A stretch of 64,000 nucleotides of DNA from Juglans regia. Taxonomy: Eukaryota > Streptophyta > Magnoliopsida > Fagales > Juglandaceae. Under the pieces are notes generated by a model, which was not told where the DNA came from, did no database searches, and saw nothing but the letters and a program-made list of their open reading frames with translations. Every line of letters begins with the position of its first letter. Position 1 is the first letter of the stretch. Positions 36,000 through 47,566 of the stretch are shown in pieces. Both the position numbers and the translations under genes were made by a program. The stretch lies in the NCBI RefSeq assembly GCF_001411555.2, contig NC_049907.1:32609157-32673156 (forward strand), read 5' to 3'.

Positions 36000-37200
36000 C
36001 ATGTATGGTCTAGGGTGTTTCAAGGTAGGTAAACTTAATTTCTCAACTAAAGTAATGCTAGACAAAATAATACAATTCCAACCATCAATGATCATACTAC
36101 ATACCTTGTTGTTGAAGTGACATCTAGTATGAAAAATATTCTCTCTCCGCTGCTCTATATCATCTATCCTAGTTTGTGTATTGGAGCATGCCTGACAACA
36201 AGAGACTCACCATACTCTTCATTCTTACACTTATGTTCAATACTAGGCTCACGCCTCCTTCTATCTCTCCTACCTTACAGATTTCTAATCACTGATTCTT
36301 GATGATTCATCCTATCCCTCACTTCACCCAACACAAAGTTCAACCGCTCAAATTGTTGTTGCATGGCTTGCAACACAAAGGATGAGTTATCTGCCATCCC
36401 CTTTGGTGATGAGTCATCGTAATGTGCTGCACAAAAAGAATGTTAGTAGAAACCCTTACAAACTCTTTTACATGTTTACACTCAAATAATGGCACTACAC
36501 TCATGTTTCACTCTTAATTAACTTTTTCCGATAATAGCCTCACACTCTCTTGCCTTTACCTCAAGAGTTTTCCCACTCAAGTTCTTTAAGAACTAGTTAA
36601 ACTAAATCAAGACAATACAACCTAGTTTTATTCCAACCAATAATATAGATCTAGGAAACAAGAACAAGAAATAAGGAAGGAATAAAATGACACAAGACTC
36701 AAGGGTAATTATAAAATAAGATACCAACTAGAAAGATGTATCAACCCCTTTGATGATAAAGCTCAATCAACAAATGTATTTCTTTCTCTCTGTTGTAACT
36801 ATGTAGCAACATTTGAATATACTACCTTTTCTTTTCTTCTTCGAATTTTCTTTTCCTTTATTTTCCTTTGTTTTCTTTTCCTTTGTTTTCTTTTCTTTTC
36901 TTTTCCTATCTTTTCTTTTCTCTAATTCAATCACAAATAGCAATATTCAATTGTGAAAATCAAGCAACTGAAATCAAGCACAAAAGAAGTGACAATGAAC
37001 TAGAAGAGAAACAATGAAACAACACTCCAAGCAATTGACAAACTTAGAGATGCCAGAAACCCTAGGTGATGCAAATTTCAGCCAAACCAAAAACCCAAAG
37101 AATTTCGGCAATCTACTTTTTTTTTTTTGCAACCCTAGAATAATGAAGCCCTAGAATTAAACTTAGAGATGCAAGAATTAAGATATAGAATTAGACCTGA
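36000..37200 (-). pseudogene. gag: Gag region remnant of the family C element
   Basis: Very eroded. The minus strand shows LNFVLGEVRDRM and RRDRRRREP near 36250-36350, then EYGES and the lead-in to the protease (VEKLSLPTLKHPRPYMLQ near 36000). The rest, about 36450-37200, is low complexity (TTTTC repeats near 36830-36920) with no recognisable product. Confidence 0.55.
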
Positions 37201-37210
37201 TCGGAAACCT

Positions 37211-37226
37211 TGCTCTGAATAACAAA
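37211..37226 (-). promoter_or_regulatory. Primer binding site, initiator tRNA-Met type
   Basis: Directly inside the 5' LTR the minus strand reads TTGTTATTCAGAGCA, a decayed form of TGGTATCAGAGC, which pairs with the 3' end of plant initiator tRNA-Met. The following AAGGTTTCCGATC is also usual for such leaders. Confidence 0.75.
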
Positions 37227-38116
37227 TTATATGAACCAGTGGGAATTGAATCCCTTGAACCCACAATCAATTTGAAAACTCACTGAAGAAAGTAAAAAAT
37301 GAAGACAATGGATAAAGAATCTAGATCCGTTGAGAACTTGTTTCAAGAACCTAGATTATATTAAAATCTAGACCCGTTAAATAACCTGTCTCAAGAACCC
37401 AGATTACATGGAGGAATGCTACAAATGTTGTGATTTACCTTTGATAAGTTTAAAAGTTTAACCAAGAACAAGAGAAGTAAACTCAACTCATAATGAAAAT
37501 TTAATATTGTCTAAAGAGAGCTTGTGTTAGACGGCTACAAGGTATTTAAATACCTAAACCCCAATTAACCCTACCCTAGGCCAAAACAAGGCCCATTTTA
37601 CCCAAAATGCCACTGGATGAATAGTATCACGGCTACAGTAACTCTTGAAACCCTAGTTCAACAAAATAAAACATATGTGGGCCAAGCATCTTCAAGCCCG
37701 ATTATTCTAGACTAATTCCTATAACTAATAAAATAAATCCTTTAAATAATTTAAATAAATTGAAAGCCTTCAATAACAATAGGTCCAAACAATAACGCTA
37801 AGTCATGTCTTCCACAGCTTGTATCAAGTGGATCAAAACTGGTTCTCCTACTTTCAAGCCCATCTTGAGTGTTGGGCTCTTGCTAGCTTCATTCAAAGTG
37901 GATTGTATCAATCATTGCATTGCTTCCTTGATCTTCTTGGCTCTTGATCTTGAAATTGGCCCCTCTGGAACTTGCAAAGGATCTTTAAGACTAGGCCGAC
38001 ATTGGTTCCCATCACCTTGCATTGCCTCCTTGATCTTCTTGGCTCTTGACCTTATAATTGACCCATCTAGAACTTGCAAAGGATCTTTAAGACTAGATTC
38101 ATCTTGCTGCCCATCA
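37227..38116 (-). repeat. 5' LTR of the family C element
   Basis: Collinear with solo LTRs C1 and C2 (shared CCCTTGAACCCACA, ATCTAGACCCGTT, TCAAGAACCCAGATTA). The terminal TGATAT is mutated to TTATAT. Length is 890 bp. It carries two copies of the SRAKKIKEAMQ-coding segment near its start. Confidence 0.8.
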
Positions 38117-38329
38117 ATTATTGAAATAAGTCTACTATAATAAGTTAATAACATATAATACTAATTTACTAAGTATAATAACATATAATTAGACACTAAA
38201 AATAAGTCTAGTGTAAAAATAAGTTTTGTTTCTGATAAGTTGGTATAAAAATAAGTTATAAATAGGTTAGACAATAATATAATATAATATAATACTATAG
38301 TATATAAATAAGTCTAATATAATAAGTTC
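38117..38329. other. AT-rich low-complexity DNA
   Basis: Built from AATAAGTCTA, ATAATATAAT and related words. No gene. Confidence 0.6.
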
Positions 38330-38530
38330 TTTTTTTTTTTTAAATCAAACATAACTACTTCTATTCATCAAGTGTTATCAATACATTTCTTGTCTTGTAG
38401 TATGAAACTATAATAACATTCTCTGCCATCTTCAATCCACACTACTTCCTCATTTACATTGTATGCAAATTTTGCTAAAAAATGTGCTACCTTATTAGCT
38501 TCTCTATATGTGTATGTAACTCACCACAAT
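38330..38530 (-). mobile_element. 3' end of an L1-type LINE (RNase H-like tail and poly(A))
   Basis: The minus strand encodes YREANKVAHFLAKFA and VVWIEDG, the conserved end of the plant LINE RNase H-like domain, then a stop at 38368-38370, a short 3' UTR and a 12-base poly(A) tail (plus-strand T run 38330-38341). A stop precedes the motif by about eight codons. The copy is strongly 5'-truncated, as is common for LINE insertions. No target duplication was identified. Confidence 0.85.
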
Positions 38531-38806
38531 GGTCTATGTACTAAAATTTAGTAAATTACTAATATAAATAAATTAATTAATTAATAAAGAAACATATTAA
38601 TTACGCGTTGGAATATGTATGCATGTGATCTCTAAATTATTAAATTTATCTCTGTGCATTAACTAAAATGGTCGAGATCAGGGAATTTGGTTCTAATACT
38701 TTTTTAAATTAGCATATTATAAACTTGTCTAGCTAAGAATTAATTTGAGCAAATGGGATAATATAAATCTAATATATAATTAAATTATATTTTAACATAT
38801 TAATTA
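38531..38806. other. AT-rich flank of the CACTA element
   Basis: No recognisable gene or repeat. Confidence 0.5.
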
Positions 38807-38999
38807 TTTCACTACAAGAGATTTGGTTTTTTGAGACAAAAATTTTTGTCTAAAAAAGCCACAATTTCGTCCCAAAATGATTTTGTAGATGAAAAATTTT
38901 AGTCTCTATTTAGTCTCTAAAAGATAGTCTCAAAAGGTTTTTGGAGACGAAAAATGAATTTCGTCTCCAAAAATGATTTTTAGGGACGAAATTGGGCAG

Positions 39000-39430
39000 G
39001 CAATCGAACCTGTTCGAACGGGTATTTCTTTTAAGATGAAAATTTTTCATCTAAAAAATACGTTCGAATGGATAAATATAGGTTCAAACCGACACGAACC
39101 GTTCAAATGTAAAAAATATTCATTCGAACAAATGACAATATTTGATTCTGTTCGAATGGATTTAATGTGTTCGAACCAATAAATTTATAAAATGACTTGC
39201 GTTCGAACATACATTATGTCCGTTCGAACCGACTATTTATTTTTGAAACTCGTTCCTTCGAACAGGGTTTTGGAAATTAATGTTGTTCGAACAAATATTT
39301 TATTGTTCGAACAAACTGTATATCACGGTAGTCGTTTGAATGCGTTATTTTGTGTTTGAATGGGTCTGTTTTTATTCGAATGGATTTAATAAAGGTAACT
39401 GACGTTCGAACGGTATTAATCATACAAATA
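39000..39430. repeat. Left subterminal TTCGAAC repeats of the CACTA element
   Basis: Many copies of GTTCGAACGG, GTTCGAATGG and GTTCGAACAAA in both orientations, for example near 39020, 39064, 39229, 39257, 39286 and 39306. The core TTCGAA is palindromic. In En/Spm such subterminal motifs bind the TNPA protein; the binding protein for this motif is not known to me. Confidence 0.85.
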
Positions 39431-39543
39431 GAATTTAATTAAAAATAGAATACTAATATTACAGAAATTGTAATTCAAACATCACAATTGTTCAAATGTT
39501 TTGGAACATCATAATAGAAACACAATTAAAGAAAAAATAAATT

Positions 39544-41669
39544 TTAAGATTGTGATGGTAGCATAGAGTTTTGGGACATAATTGACTGCAACTGTTCAAG
39601 CACAGCTTTTTGTACCTCTGTCCCTAGTCTCCTTTGCATGTTCTCTTCTAATCTCACCTCAAAATCCGCTGCTTGATCTAATCGGATCATCAACTCTTTT
39701 TCCTTGGACCTCAATCGTTCTATATCAAGTGTTGTTACCTCCAATTCATTGGTCTTTTCAACATTCGATCTGGCTTGAGAAGAGGATGATGATGTTGAGG
39801 ATGACCACACGCAACGTCCTAAGCCCCTCAAATATCCATAATGTGATCCGAGAGATATCATCTTGTCTTACAAAAACAAAAAACATTAATGTTAGTATAA
39901 GTAACAAAAATATTATTAGACAGTGGAATTAAAGAAATTTAAATTTACATAATTTGCTCCTGCTTTGGGACTGCTTCAAACACCATCACAATTTTTATGT
40001 TGTTTAGCATACAATTGGGTCAAATCAAAGTCAGCAGGACATTCCTCTTTTTGCAAAAGAAGAATTTATATTAGAACTTAAATAAAAAAAGAAAAGTATT
40101 ATATGTTAACGGGGACTAGAATAACTTACCATTTTGTTCGACAAACGATGAAAAGATCGAGAACCCGCATGATGATATATCGTTAAATTTGATCTATTTG
40201 CTTTGTTCACAGTACTCTGTTGCTAAAAAAAATATATTATGATTATATGTTTAATACATCTATCATAGACTAATAAAAAAAAATAGCAGCGAAATTACTT
40301 AATAGTCAGGATTTTCAAAACATATCACAAATCTTCTCTCATTCGTTTGGTAGCATTGCTTGGAATATATTTTAGCGCGCCTCTATTGTAGTACTTAACT
40401 TCTTATAGTGTACATGACATCGACCTTTGTACCTCCGGAATGCATTTGAAATCAGTTCCTCAACCGTTAATCGATCCTCTCGTTAGCCAAAATTAAGCTC
40501 AAACTCATCCTTTCAAAAATTATAAACAATTAGTACAAATACAAAGTAACTTTAAATTAACATGTTATATACTTAGTTGCTTGGAATATAGCTTATGATG
40601 GGAACCAAGGTGGAGATTCGAGGTCGAATCCTTTTGAGGAGAGGGGGAATGATGGGAACCATGATGGGCCTAGTCTTAAAGATCACGGAGACAATGCAAG
40701 GATTGATGCAATCCACTTGGGATGAGTTTAGCAAGAGCCCAACATTCAAGATGAGGCTTGAAGGATGAAGATCCAATTTTGATTCATTTGATCAGCTATG
40801 GAAGATGGCAACAACAAGACTTAAAGGCTTTGGGCTCTTGAAGGGTTACAACTTATTTAATTCATTTAAAAAACTTATTTTATTAGTTTAGAATAAATGA
40901 GTTTATTATGGGAAGCACTTAAGGGGGCCTATGCAAGGGTATGTTGGGAAAGTTATTATTTTATTGAACTAGGGTTAGGGTTACTGTAGCCGAGTTACTG
41001 TAGCACCGTACTGTAGCCGCGGCACTGTTCACTCAGGGGTATTTTTGGAAGATGGGGTTTTATTTTATCTAGGGTTTTAATTAGGTTTTGCTTTAAATAC
41101 TCTATGTAGCCTCATTCTAATCAGATTATGAAGTTTATGAAATTTGATGAATTTATTCATTGTGAGTTGAGTTTTACTCCTCTTGTTCTTAATTGAACTT
41201 TTGAACTTATCAAAGGTAAATCACAACCTTTGTGGCGTTCCTCCTTTGTAATCTGGGTTCTTGAGACGGGTTCTTCAACGGGTCTAGATTTTAATATAAT
41301 CTAGGTTCTTGAAACAAGTTCTCATCGGGTCTAGATTCTCCATCCATAGACTTGATTTTGGCTTTCTTGGGGAGTTTTCAAATTGACTGTGGGTTCAAGG
41401 GATTTCATTCCCGCGGGTTCATATCAGCTTATTACCGATAAATGATTTTTGATGTGGTCTATCACATCTTGGGAAACTTTAGACCAGGAGGATGCATCAA
41501 TCGGTGCATACGTGCGAGTAAGCGAACCAACATAAGAAGCATGCCATGCTGCCGAATCTCTGAAGCCACCGATGTGATCATCAGGAATATCAACTTTAAT
41601 TTTACCCACTTTCCTTACTTTCTCTATACAGACACCCCTCGTAGTGCCTCGATCTCGACGTTGGCTTAA
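39544..41669 (-). pseudogene. TNP1-like CACTA protein (Transposase_24 type), split by solo LTR C2
   Basis: TNP1/TNPA-like proteins bind CACTA subterminal repeats and assist excision. The minus strand starts with GKIKVDIPDDHIGGF and YAPIDASSWSKVSQDVI (41609-41440). After solo LTR C2 it continues with EFELNFG, EELISNAFRRYKGRCHVHYKKL (about 40500-40390), a SKANR-like segment with HHAGSRSFHRL (about 40200-40145), and a coiled-coil C-terminus (39861-39544) with LRSKEKELMIRLDQA. The order and wording match the family. Introns and stops lie between the segments. The C2 insertion falls in the middle and would abolish the product. Confidence 0.82.
40596..41426 (+). mobile_element. Solo LTR, family C copy C2
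   Basis: Runs TGATGGGAACC to GGGTTCATATCA and is flanked by perfect GCTTA duplications (40591-40595 and 41427-41431). Length is 831 bp. It sits inside the TNP1-like gene of the CACTA element. It retains the sequence for the polyprotein tail (SNPFEERGNDGN) near its start, longer than in copy C1. Confidence 0.94.
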
Positions 41670-41738
41670 AACAGCTATATATACAGTAATTAAACATATA
41701 ATTGAATTAAGTTATTTTTATTTCATAGATATATATAC

Positions 41739-42600
41739 TTAAATCGAGTATAAAATGTGGTATTTAATTTGATATACTATACCTTGTTCTGGGTTTTGTG
41801 ATATTGGCCCACTATCAATGACAGGTGAACCACACGGGGAGTTGAAAATGGATGAGGATGTCGCACGTGTTGCTTTGCGTTTGAAAGACATATCTGTTGG
41901 AAATTGTAATAAATTATATGTCGAACAAACAATATGGATATTTATAAGAATGATACTTACAAAAATATCTATTTGAAATTTATTCACTATCGTTTTGTTG
42001 GACCTGTCGCCCTCATCCTCACTATACACTTCAAGTGATTCATCTTCTTCTGACATTTCACCTTCAATTACTTCGAGTTGAACATCTTCTCTATGCAATA
42101 GGACCATGTCATATTGGCTTAGATCAACAAATAGATTGATGCCTGATTCTTTTTCTTGAATTGCTTCTTCATTTGGTGGACTATCATCTTTTTCGTGTAG
42201 GTCGTTTGCCTCTAGAATGTATTCATATACATTTATTGGTGCAAACTTCTCCATTACCCGCCATGGGTTCCCCGTACTTTGGATCATCTAAATAAAAAAT
42301 TTGATTCGCTTAGCAAGCGAGAATGAAAGAATTGTTCTCATACCATGTGCGAGATGTATTGACACTCACAAATTATTCATCATTACGCACTCCCAACCTA
42401 GAATTTTAGACATCCCACCAATTACATTTAAACAACCAGACCATATATCCCCCCATGTATTTTAACGCTATGATATCTTCCACAATTTCGTAGAAGTCAA
42501 TGTTATCATCCCATGGCGTCCTTTGACAATGACCCCACAATTTTCAATTTTCATATATCGTTCTTTGTCAGCTGTGTGAAATCTATATCTACTCACTAAA
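41739..42600 (-). pseudogene. TNP2-like CACTA transposase, C-terminal fragment
   Basis: TNP2-type transposase cuts CACTA ends. The minus strand shows SRYRFHTADKERYMKIEN-CGVIVKG, a frameshift near 42520, NIDFYEIVEDIIAL and VWLFKCNWWDV, then a gap, and NPWRVMEKFAPINVYE followed by an acidic tail. This is the conserved C-terminal region (DUF4216-type) of plant TNP2. The catalytic domain that should lie upstream (right) is absent; 42610-47000 has no trace of it. The element therefore depended on a helper. Confidence 0.82.
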
Positions 42601-43080
42601 CATCTATATGTATCATATATATCACATATATACTTAGTTTAAACTCTAATGTTAGTCAAGAGTTCGGCAGCATTTCCCTACAATTTCTTCAAGTATGCCA
42701 GTCACGATAAGTTGTCGACCCTATTCATGAGCCGAACAACTTACGAACGACATAGTTGAAGAATGTAAGGAAACACTGAACCAAAATTTTAATTGATTAA
42801 CACAAGAGTTTAAATTGAATATATTTTCCATATAGATGATAGAATATCAAACTATCCAGTTTGGACAATTCAAGAGTTGTACCCAAACATTCTGTTTGGC
42901 TACAACTCTCGAACGGGTCTAAGTTTCAATTGCATGCGTATAAAATATAACTCTAAAATCCATCTAGCTCCTAACTAGTAAACCAAGCCACTAGTAAACC
43001 AGCTCCTACAGCTATCACATTCCAAATCACATTTCAAATCACCAATAATATATATAAGTATATGTAGAAGTATTAATAAT
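42601..43080. other. CACTA interior, no recognisable gene
   Basis: Possible intron and upstream remnants of the TNP2 relic. It includes TTCGAACGGG-like motifs near 42910. No product is seen. Confidence 0.45.
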
Positions 43081-43089
43081 TATTTAATC

Positions 43090-43695
43090 ACATTTCTTAT
43101 TTTCTAAGGATTAATTATAATTTAAATTTACTTATTTTTTAGTTATACCTTATAGCTTTTAACCCCATTCTCTTTTAAATATTAATTCTAATTTAAGTAT
43201 TACATAAATCTTATGTTTCTTATTTTTAAAGTATTAATTATAATTTAAATTTACTTTTCTTTAATTATGCCTTATAGCTTTTAACCCCATTATCTTTTAA
43301 ATATTAATTCTAATTTAAGTATTACATAAATCTTATGCTTCTTATTTTTAAAGTATTAATTATAATTTAAATTTCCTTATTTTTTCATTATAGCCTTTAG
43401 CTTTTAGCCCCATTATCTATTAAGTATTAATTCTAATTTAAGTTATACATAAATCTTATGTTTCTTATTTTTAAAGTATTAATTATAATTATAATTTACT
43501 TATATTTTAATTATACCCTTTAGCTTTTAGCCCCATTATCTATTAAGTATTAATTCTAATTTAAGTTATACATTAATCTTATGATTCTTATTTTTTAAAG
43601 TATTAATTATAATTATAATTTATTTATTTTTTAATTATACCTTATAGTTTTTAATAAATTATCTCCAAAACATTAAATTTGAGTTTAAGTATTAC
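43090..43695. repeat. About 123-bp AT-rich tandem repeat, five units
   Basis: TTAATTATAATT recurs at 43111, 43234, 43356, 43479 and 43603 (periods 122-124). Each unit also has CCTTATAGCTTTTAACCCCA and TAAATCTTATG. Non-coding, inside the CACTA element. Confidence 0.93.
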
Positions 43696-43699
43696 AACA

Positions 43700-44560
43700 T
43701 AGGAGCACACCTGTTCGAACACTTCAAGATCTGTTCTAACATGATAACGCATTCAAATGGGAAATCATTGTGTTTGAACGGTTGCACCCCAAATTCCAGA
43801 CGCAAAACAGAGCCAAACACAATCTCAGAGAACACATTCATGGGATAAACACCTACTACCAAGATGCATATATCACAAACATTGTACAAACACAAATATA
43901 TTTTCATATTCCCACATCCAAACACAAATATATTTTCATATTTGTTCAAAAACACAAATACATTCTCACATCCAAACACAAATATATTTACATATTTCTC
44001 ACATTCAAATACAAATATATACTTCTAACCTTAATCTTTTGTTCAAAAACATAAGAGAAAATAACTAATTTGAGTTTAAGAGAACATAAATTTGAGTTTT
44101 TTAATAAAATAATCACATGAAAATAGAATATTAAAGTAAAAGAATTTACCAATTTAAAGAGAAAGAAAGAGTGTATTCTGGCCGATCTCTCTCACGGTCT
44201 GATCTCTCACTTTCGCTCTCTCTCATGCTCTCTCAATCTCAAGAGGAATCAATAGAAATGGCCAGCACGTTTGTGCTTCTGGACGTCTTATTTCTTATCT
44301 TCCTGTTCGAACGTAATTTACTAACTGTTCGAACCCAAAAACAGGGAAGCAGGAAAAATTTCCCGCCTGATCAATTCAGCGCACATCCGTTCGAACGTCC
44401 GTTATAGTTGTTCGAACGGATAATTAAAAGTGTAATATGGCTCAAATTGATCCCGCTACAGCTTAGGAATAGCGCCAACATATTATATACGTTCAAACGC
44501 TATAAATTTCCATTTGACATGTAATTAACCAGTTCAAACAGTAATAATAGGCAGTTCGAA
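43700..44560. repeat. CACTA interior with ACACAAATATATTTTC repeats and scattered TTCGAAC motifs
   Basis: From about 43888 to 44018 there are four degenerate copies of ACACAAATATATTTTCATAT plus CCACATCCAA. TTCGAAC-type motifs recur at 43720-43780 and 44306-44560. A CT-rich stretch (44185-44240) precedes an ATG at 44256, but no protein is recognised. Confidence 0.7.
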
Positions 44561-45030
44561 CGTGAGATATATATATCTAATTTTATTACTATATATATAA
44601 AAGTATAGGTATATAGAACACTTAATATTTATGTGTTCAATATATATAAGTTAATAAGTATAATATAAGTTAAGAATATATATATAAGTCTAAATATATA
44701 GTAGGAGATAAGATAAGGATATAGTAGTGTACAAGACTATATACTTATATAGTAAGCCCATATAAGTATTATAAGTATATTATATGATAGTTATAAATAT
44801 ATAAGTATATTATATATTATAGTTGTATATCTAACAAGAATATAAGTGAACAAATATATATAAGTACAACTATATATGTAAGTATAACTATATATTATAG
44901 TAGTATATAATTATATAGTTGTATATATAAGTATAATATGTTGTAGTATATAAGTATATATAAGTAGTATATAAGTATTAGTATATACTATATTATATAA
45001 CAAATATAATAATAACCAACGCAATATTTT
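44561..45030. repeat. TA-rich low-complexity block
   Basis: Almost pure A+T, built from TATATAAGTATA units. No gene. Confidence 0.85.
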
Positions 45031-45680
45031 TTCCCGTTGGAACGGTATTCATAAGCTTTCAAACAAATAAAATATTTTTGGAATGAGTTCGAACGAAATT
45101 ACTAACCATTCGAATGGAGAAAAATAAATATTAGGCATCGTGTCCAGACCTAGCGCTGTTAGAACGCACCAAACCCATTTCAGCCACTCCATCGCTCCAG
45201 TACCACTAGCTGCCAAATGCCGTCGTCGAAGCCACCGTCCACCACCACTCTCCAACCCACAACAGGTATGTCCTCTCCCAACCGTTTTTACTGATTAATT
45301 TCTCCTAAAATATGTTTTAAATGGGTTGGCAATGGGGTTTTGACCCCATTTCGAAATCGTAGTTGGTTGGAAATTGAGGATGGGATGACTCTATGGTCAT
45401 CTCGGCCTGTAATTGTTGTTGTGGGAGGAAAAACGACATTTTTAAACCGTATATTTACGGTTTTGGCAACAGATGAGTTGACTCATCCATTCACAATTTC
45501 GAACCAGAAATCATTGTTCGAACGTGTATATGACGTTCAAACGGCATACAAATAGTTTTCATTCGAACCATAATTAGACGGTTCGAATGGCAATCTATGA
45601 GCGTTTGAACGTATATTTATGATCGGTCGAACGCACTATATTGTTGGAACGTGTTGTTATGCATTCGAACGGTACATTTT
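45031..45680. repeat. TTCGAAC motif cluster upstream of the accessory gene
   Basis: Motifs such as GTTCGAACG and GTTCGAATGG recur near 45088, 45516, 45534, 45563, 45577 and 45666. A possible first exon (about 45190-45264) ends at CAACAG/GTATGT, but this is uncertain. Confidence 0.6.
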
Positions 45681-45772
45681 TTTATAGATATAATTACCTT
45701 GATCTAATTATAATTATGATATTTTGTAATCATTGTCCTTAATTTTATATCATTAATTTAGCGTCATTTTAG

Positions 45773-46907
45773 CGGGTTGCGTCAGGGCAATCATCTAGCG
45801 AAGAAGTCCGAGAGAGGACTATTTTGTTGGAGAGATAGGTGACGATATATGATTTTAGGGATCTTCTGTGGGAGATATATTCTCTCGCATCTGTCTTTCT
45901 GGATCGTAGTTGGACACCGATCATCGATAAGAAGGACAAAGGGACAGACAAGATAGTTTCCTACATTGATATTGTATCTGAGTTCTATAGAGAACTTGGT
46001 CGTGCCAGCCAGGAGGTTGACACATACACTTTCTCAGTCCGAGGCGTCACAGTACGTGGTGCCTAGAGAGTCTACACCTGCAAGCGATGGGGAGACTACA
46101 GAGGAAGAGGATACTGTTATGCCTGATGAGATTGATAGCCTCACTGATCATGAGGTTCGTCAGTTGGTTGTGGGTCCAGATGCTCCTTCCTATGATGGGA
46201 GCAAGAGCATCAAACAGATGGAATTATCTAGTTTTTCAAGGTCATGAACATTATAACAGCCAACAACATTGATCCTCGACTGCATAAGACTGAGGTGAGC
46301 ATAGACCGGGCACGATTTATGTTACGGGTTGCTCGCGGGGTGCCTATCGACCTAGTGAGATATATATTCGCTAGAATTCGATCAAAGGACACCTATATTA
46401 CGACAACTAGAGTTTTATTTTATTCAGTGTACTTGCTTAACCCTTTTGATATATATTATACTTTGTACATATAAAAAAAAAATTATGATAGATATATTGC
46501 CGTTTGGAGTCATGCTCACACGATTGCTTTTAGCAAAAGGAGTTAGGCCATATGAGTTTGAGCGTCTTTGAGAGCCGATTGGATTGATCAACTCGACGAC
46601 CTTGTCTCGTAGCACCGAACACTCCAGATTTCGTATTCGTGCACCCACTACAGACGTGATCGACACTTAGGGAGGTGTACAGGGTGTATCTGGTGAGTCA
46701 TCTACACAGGGTGCATCACAGGGTGCATCACATAGTGCTACTCGTGAGGAGATTGTAGATATCGTGCGTGCATAGATGCGCGCACAGACATCAGAGATCA
46801 TTGATGCAGTCTGGGTCACCCTCGCAGAGACTGAGTCAAAGCTCATGTCTCGAGTGACTGATATTGAAGCACACATTGCTGGAGTCGAGGAGTGCTACAC
46901 GATTTAA
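45773..46907 (+). pseudogene. CACTA accessory gene X, putative plant transposon protein (PF20167-like)
   Basis: Unlike the transposase relics it lies on the plus strand. After an AG acceptor at 45771-45772 the frame gives VTIYDFRDLLW, IVSEFYRELG and YTFSVRGVTV, then an acidic spacer (TTEEEDTVMPDE), NNIDPRLHKTEVSIDRARFMLRV, GVPIDLVRYIF, and after a probable short intron (about 46425-46490) ILPFGVMLTRLLLAKGV and STEHS. It ends at TAA 46905-46907 after a helical tail. The order matches the PF20167 'putative plant transposon protein' domain; function unknown. There is a TAG at 45836, a frameshift near 46060 and a TGA near 46570. A paralogue lies at 48804-49841. Confidence 0.65.
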
Positions 46908-47079
46908 CCCAGTAGTGTATATATTTTGTTAGCATTAAATATGCTTTTTTGTATTGACAATCATGACTATATGTATTTTGTATAATTCATTTAAATATTC
47001 AAATAGTCATAAAAAAATACTAAAATATTTTTTCATTAATTACATAAAATTAATTTATGAATTCTTAAATATTTTATGT

Positions 47080-47450
47080 TATGTTCGAACAAGGTTTAAA
47101 AAAATCTTTGCCAATTTTAATTTAATTTCCCACCAAATGTTCCTTTTGAATGCATAAATGTTGTGTTCGAACAAGCTCTCAACCTTCCCGCCAACGTTTC
47201 CCACCGAATCTTTACCGTTCGAATGAACCAATTTATGTTCGAACAGATTTAAACTCTCTCCGGCAAAATAAATTACTTCTCTGCCAATATTACCTTTTGA
47301 ACCAATTATATAGCATTCGAACAAAAATTAATTCTAGGTTCGAACGTATTTTTGACCATTCAAACGGTTTTGACGTTTTGAGACGAACCTAATTCGTCAC
47401 ATAAGATGTGGTTCGAATGTCTTTTAAGCCGTTCGAACATTTTTATAAAG
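47080..47450. repeat. Right subterminal TTCGAAC repeats of the CACTA element
   Basis: Copies near 47083, 47165, 47216, 47239, 47320, 47338, 47411 and 47432 in both orientations. This mirrors the left cluster at 39000-39430, and both ends then pass into a stretch of GAGACGAAA words next to the terminal repeat. Confidence 0.85.
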
Positions 47451-47566
47451 TCATCCATTTTTTGAGACGAAATTTATATTTCGTATCTGATAATTACTTT
47501 TAGGGACGGAAATTATTTCGTCTCTAAATTATTTCATCCCTAAAAATAAAATTTCTTGTAGTGTTT

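Larger units (their letters stand above)
34033..38116 (-). mobile_element. Degenerate gypsy retrotransposon, family C (reverse)
   Basis: Reading the minus strand: 5' LTR (38116-37227), primer binding site, gag-protease remnants (about 37200-35760), charged linker and RT start (35621-35097), integrase remnants (35040-34304), and a truncated 3' LTR (34303-34033). Most of RT and RNase H and the integrase core are gone. The left end is lost against LTR B3, so no target duplication is expected. Solo LTRs of this family at 13267-14092 and 40596-41426 show it was mobile. The gypsy lineage is not resolved. Confidence 0.85.
38810..47563 (-). mobile_element. Complete-ended CACTA (En/Spm) transposon, 8.75 kb
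   Basis: The ends are CACTACAAGAGATTT (38810-38824) and the inverse of CACTACAAGAAATTT (47549-47563), matching 14 of 15. The flanks are TTT on both sides (38807-38809, 47564-47566), the 3-bp duplication expected of CACTA transposases. Both ends carry dense subterminal TTCGAAC-type motifs. Inside, on the minus strand, are relics of TNP2-like transposase and a TNP1-like protein. On the plus strand is an accessory gene (45773-46907). Most of the transposase is missing, so the element is non-autonomous. It contains solo LTR C2, so it is older than that insertion. Confidence 0.93.

Noticed and set aside
37211..37226. Possible tRNA gene fragment
   Set aside because: Only the 12-base acceptor complement is present, directly inside an LTR, which is what a primer binding site looks like.
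45049..45255. Minus-strand frame with Trp-rich peptide
   Set aside because: It overlaps TTCGAAC repeats and the possible first exon of gene X on the other strand, and no domain is seen.
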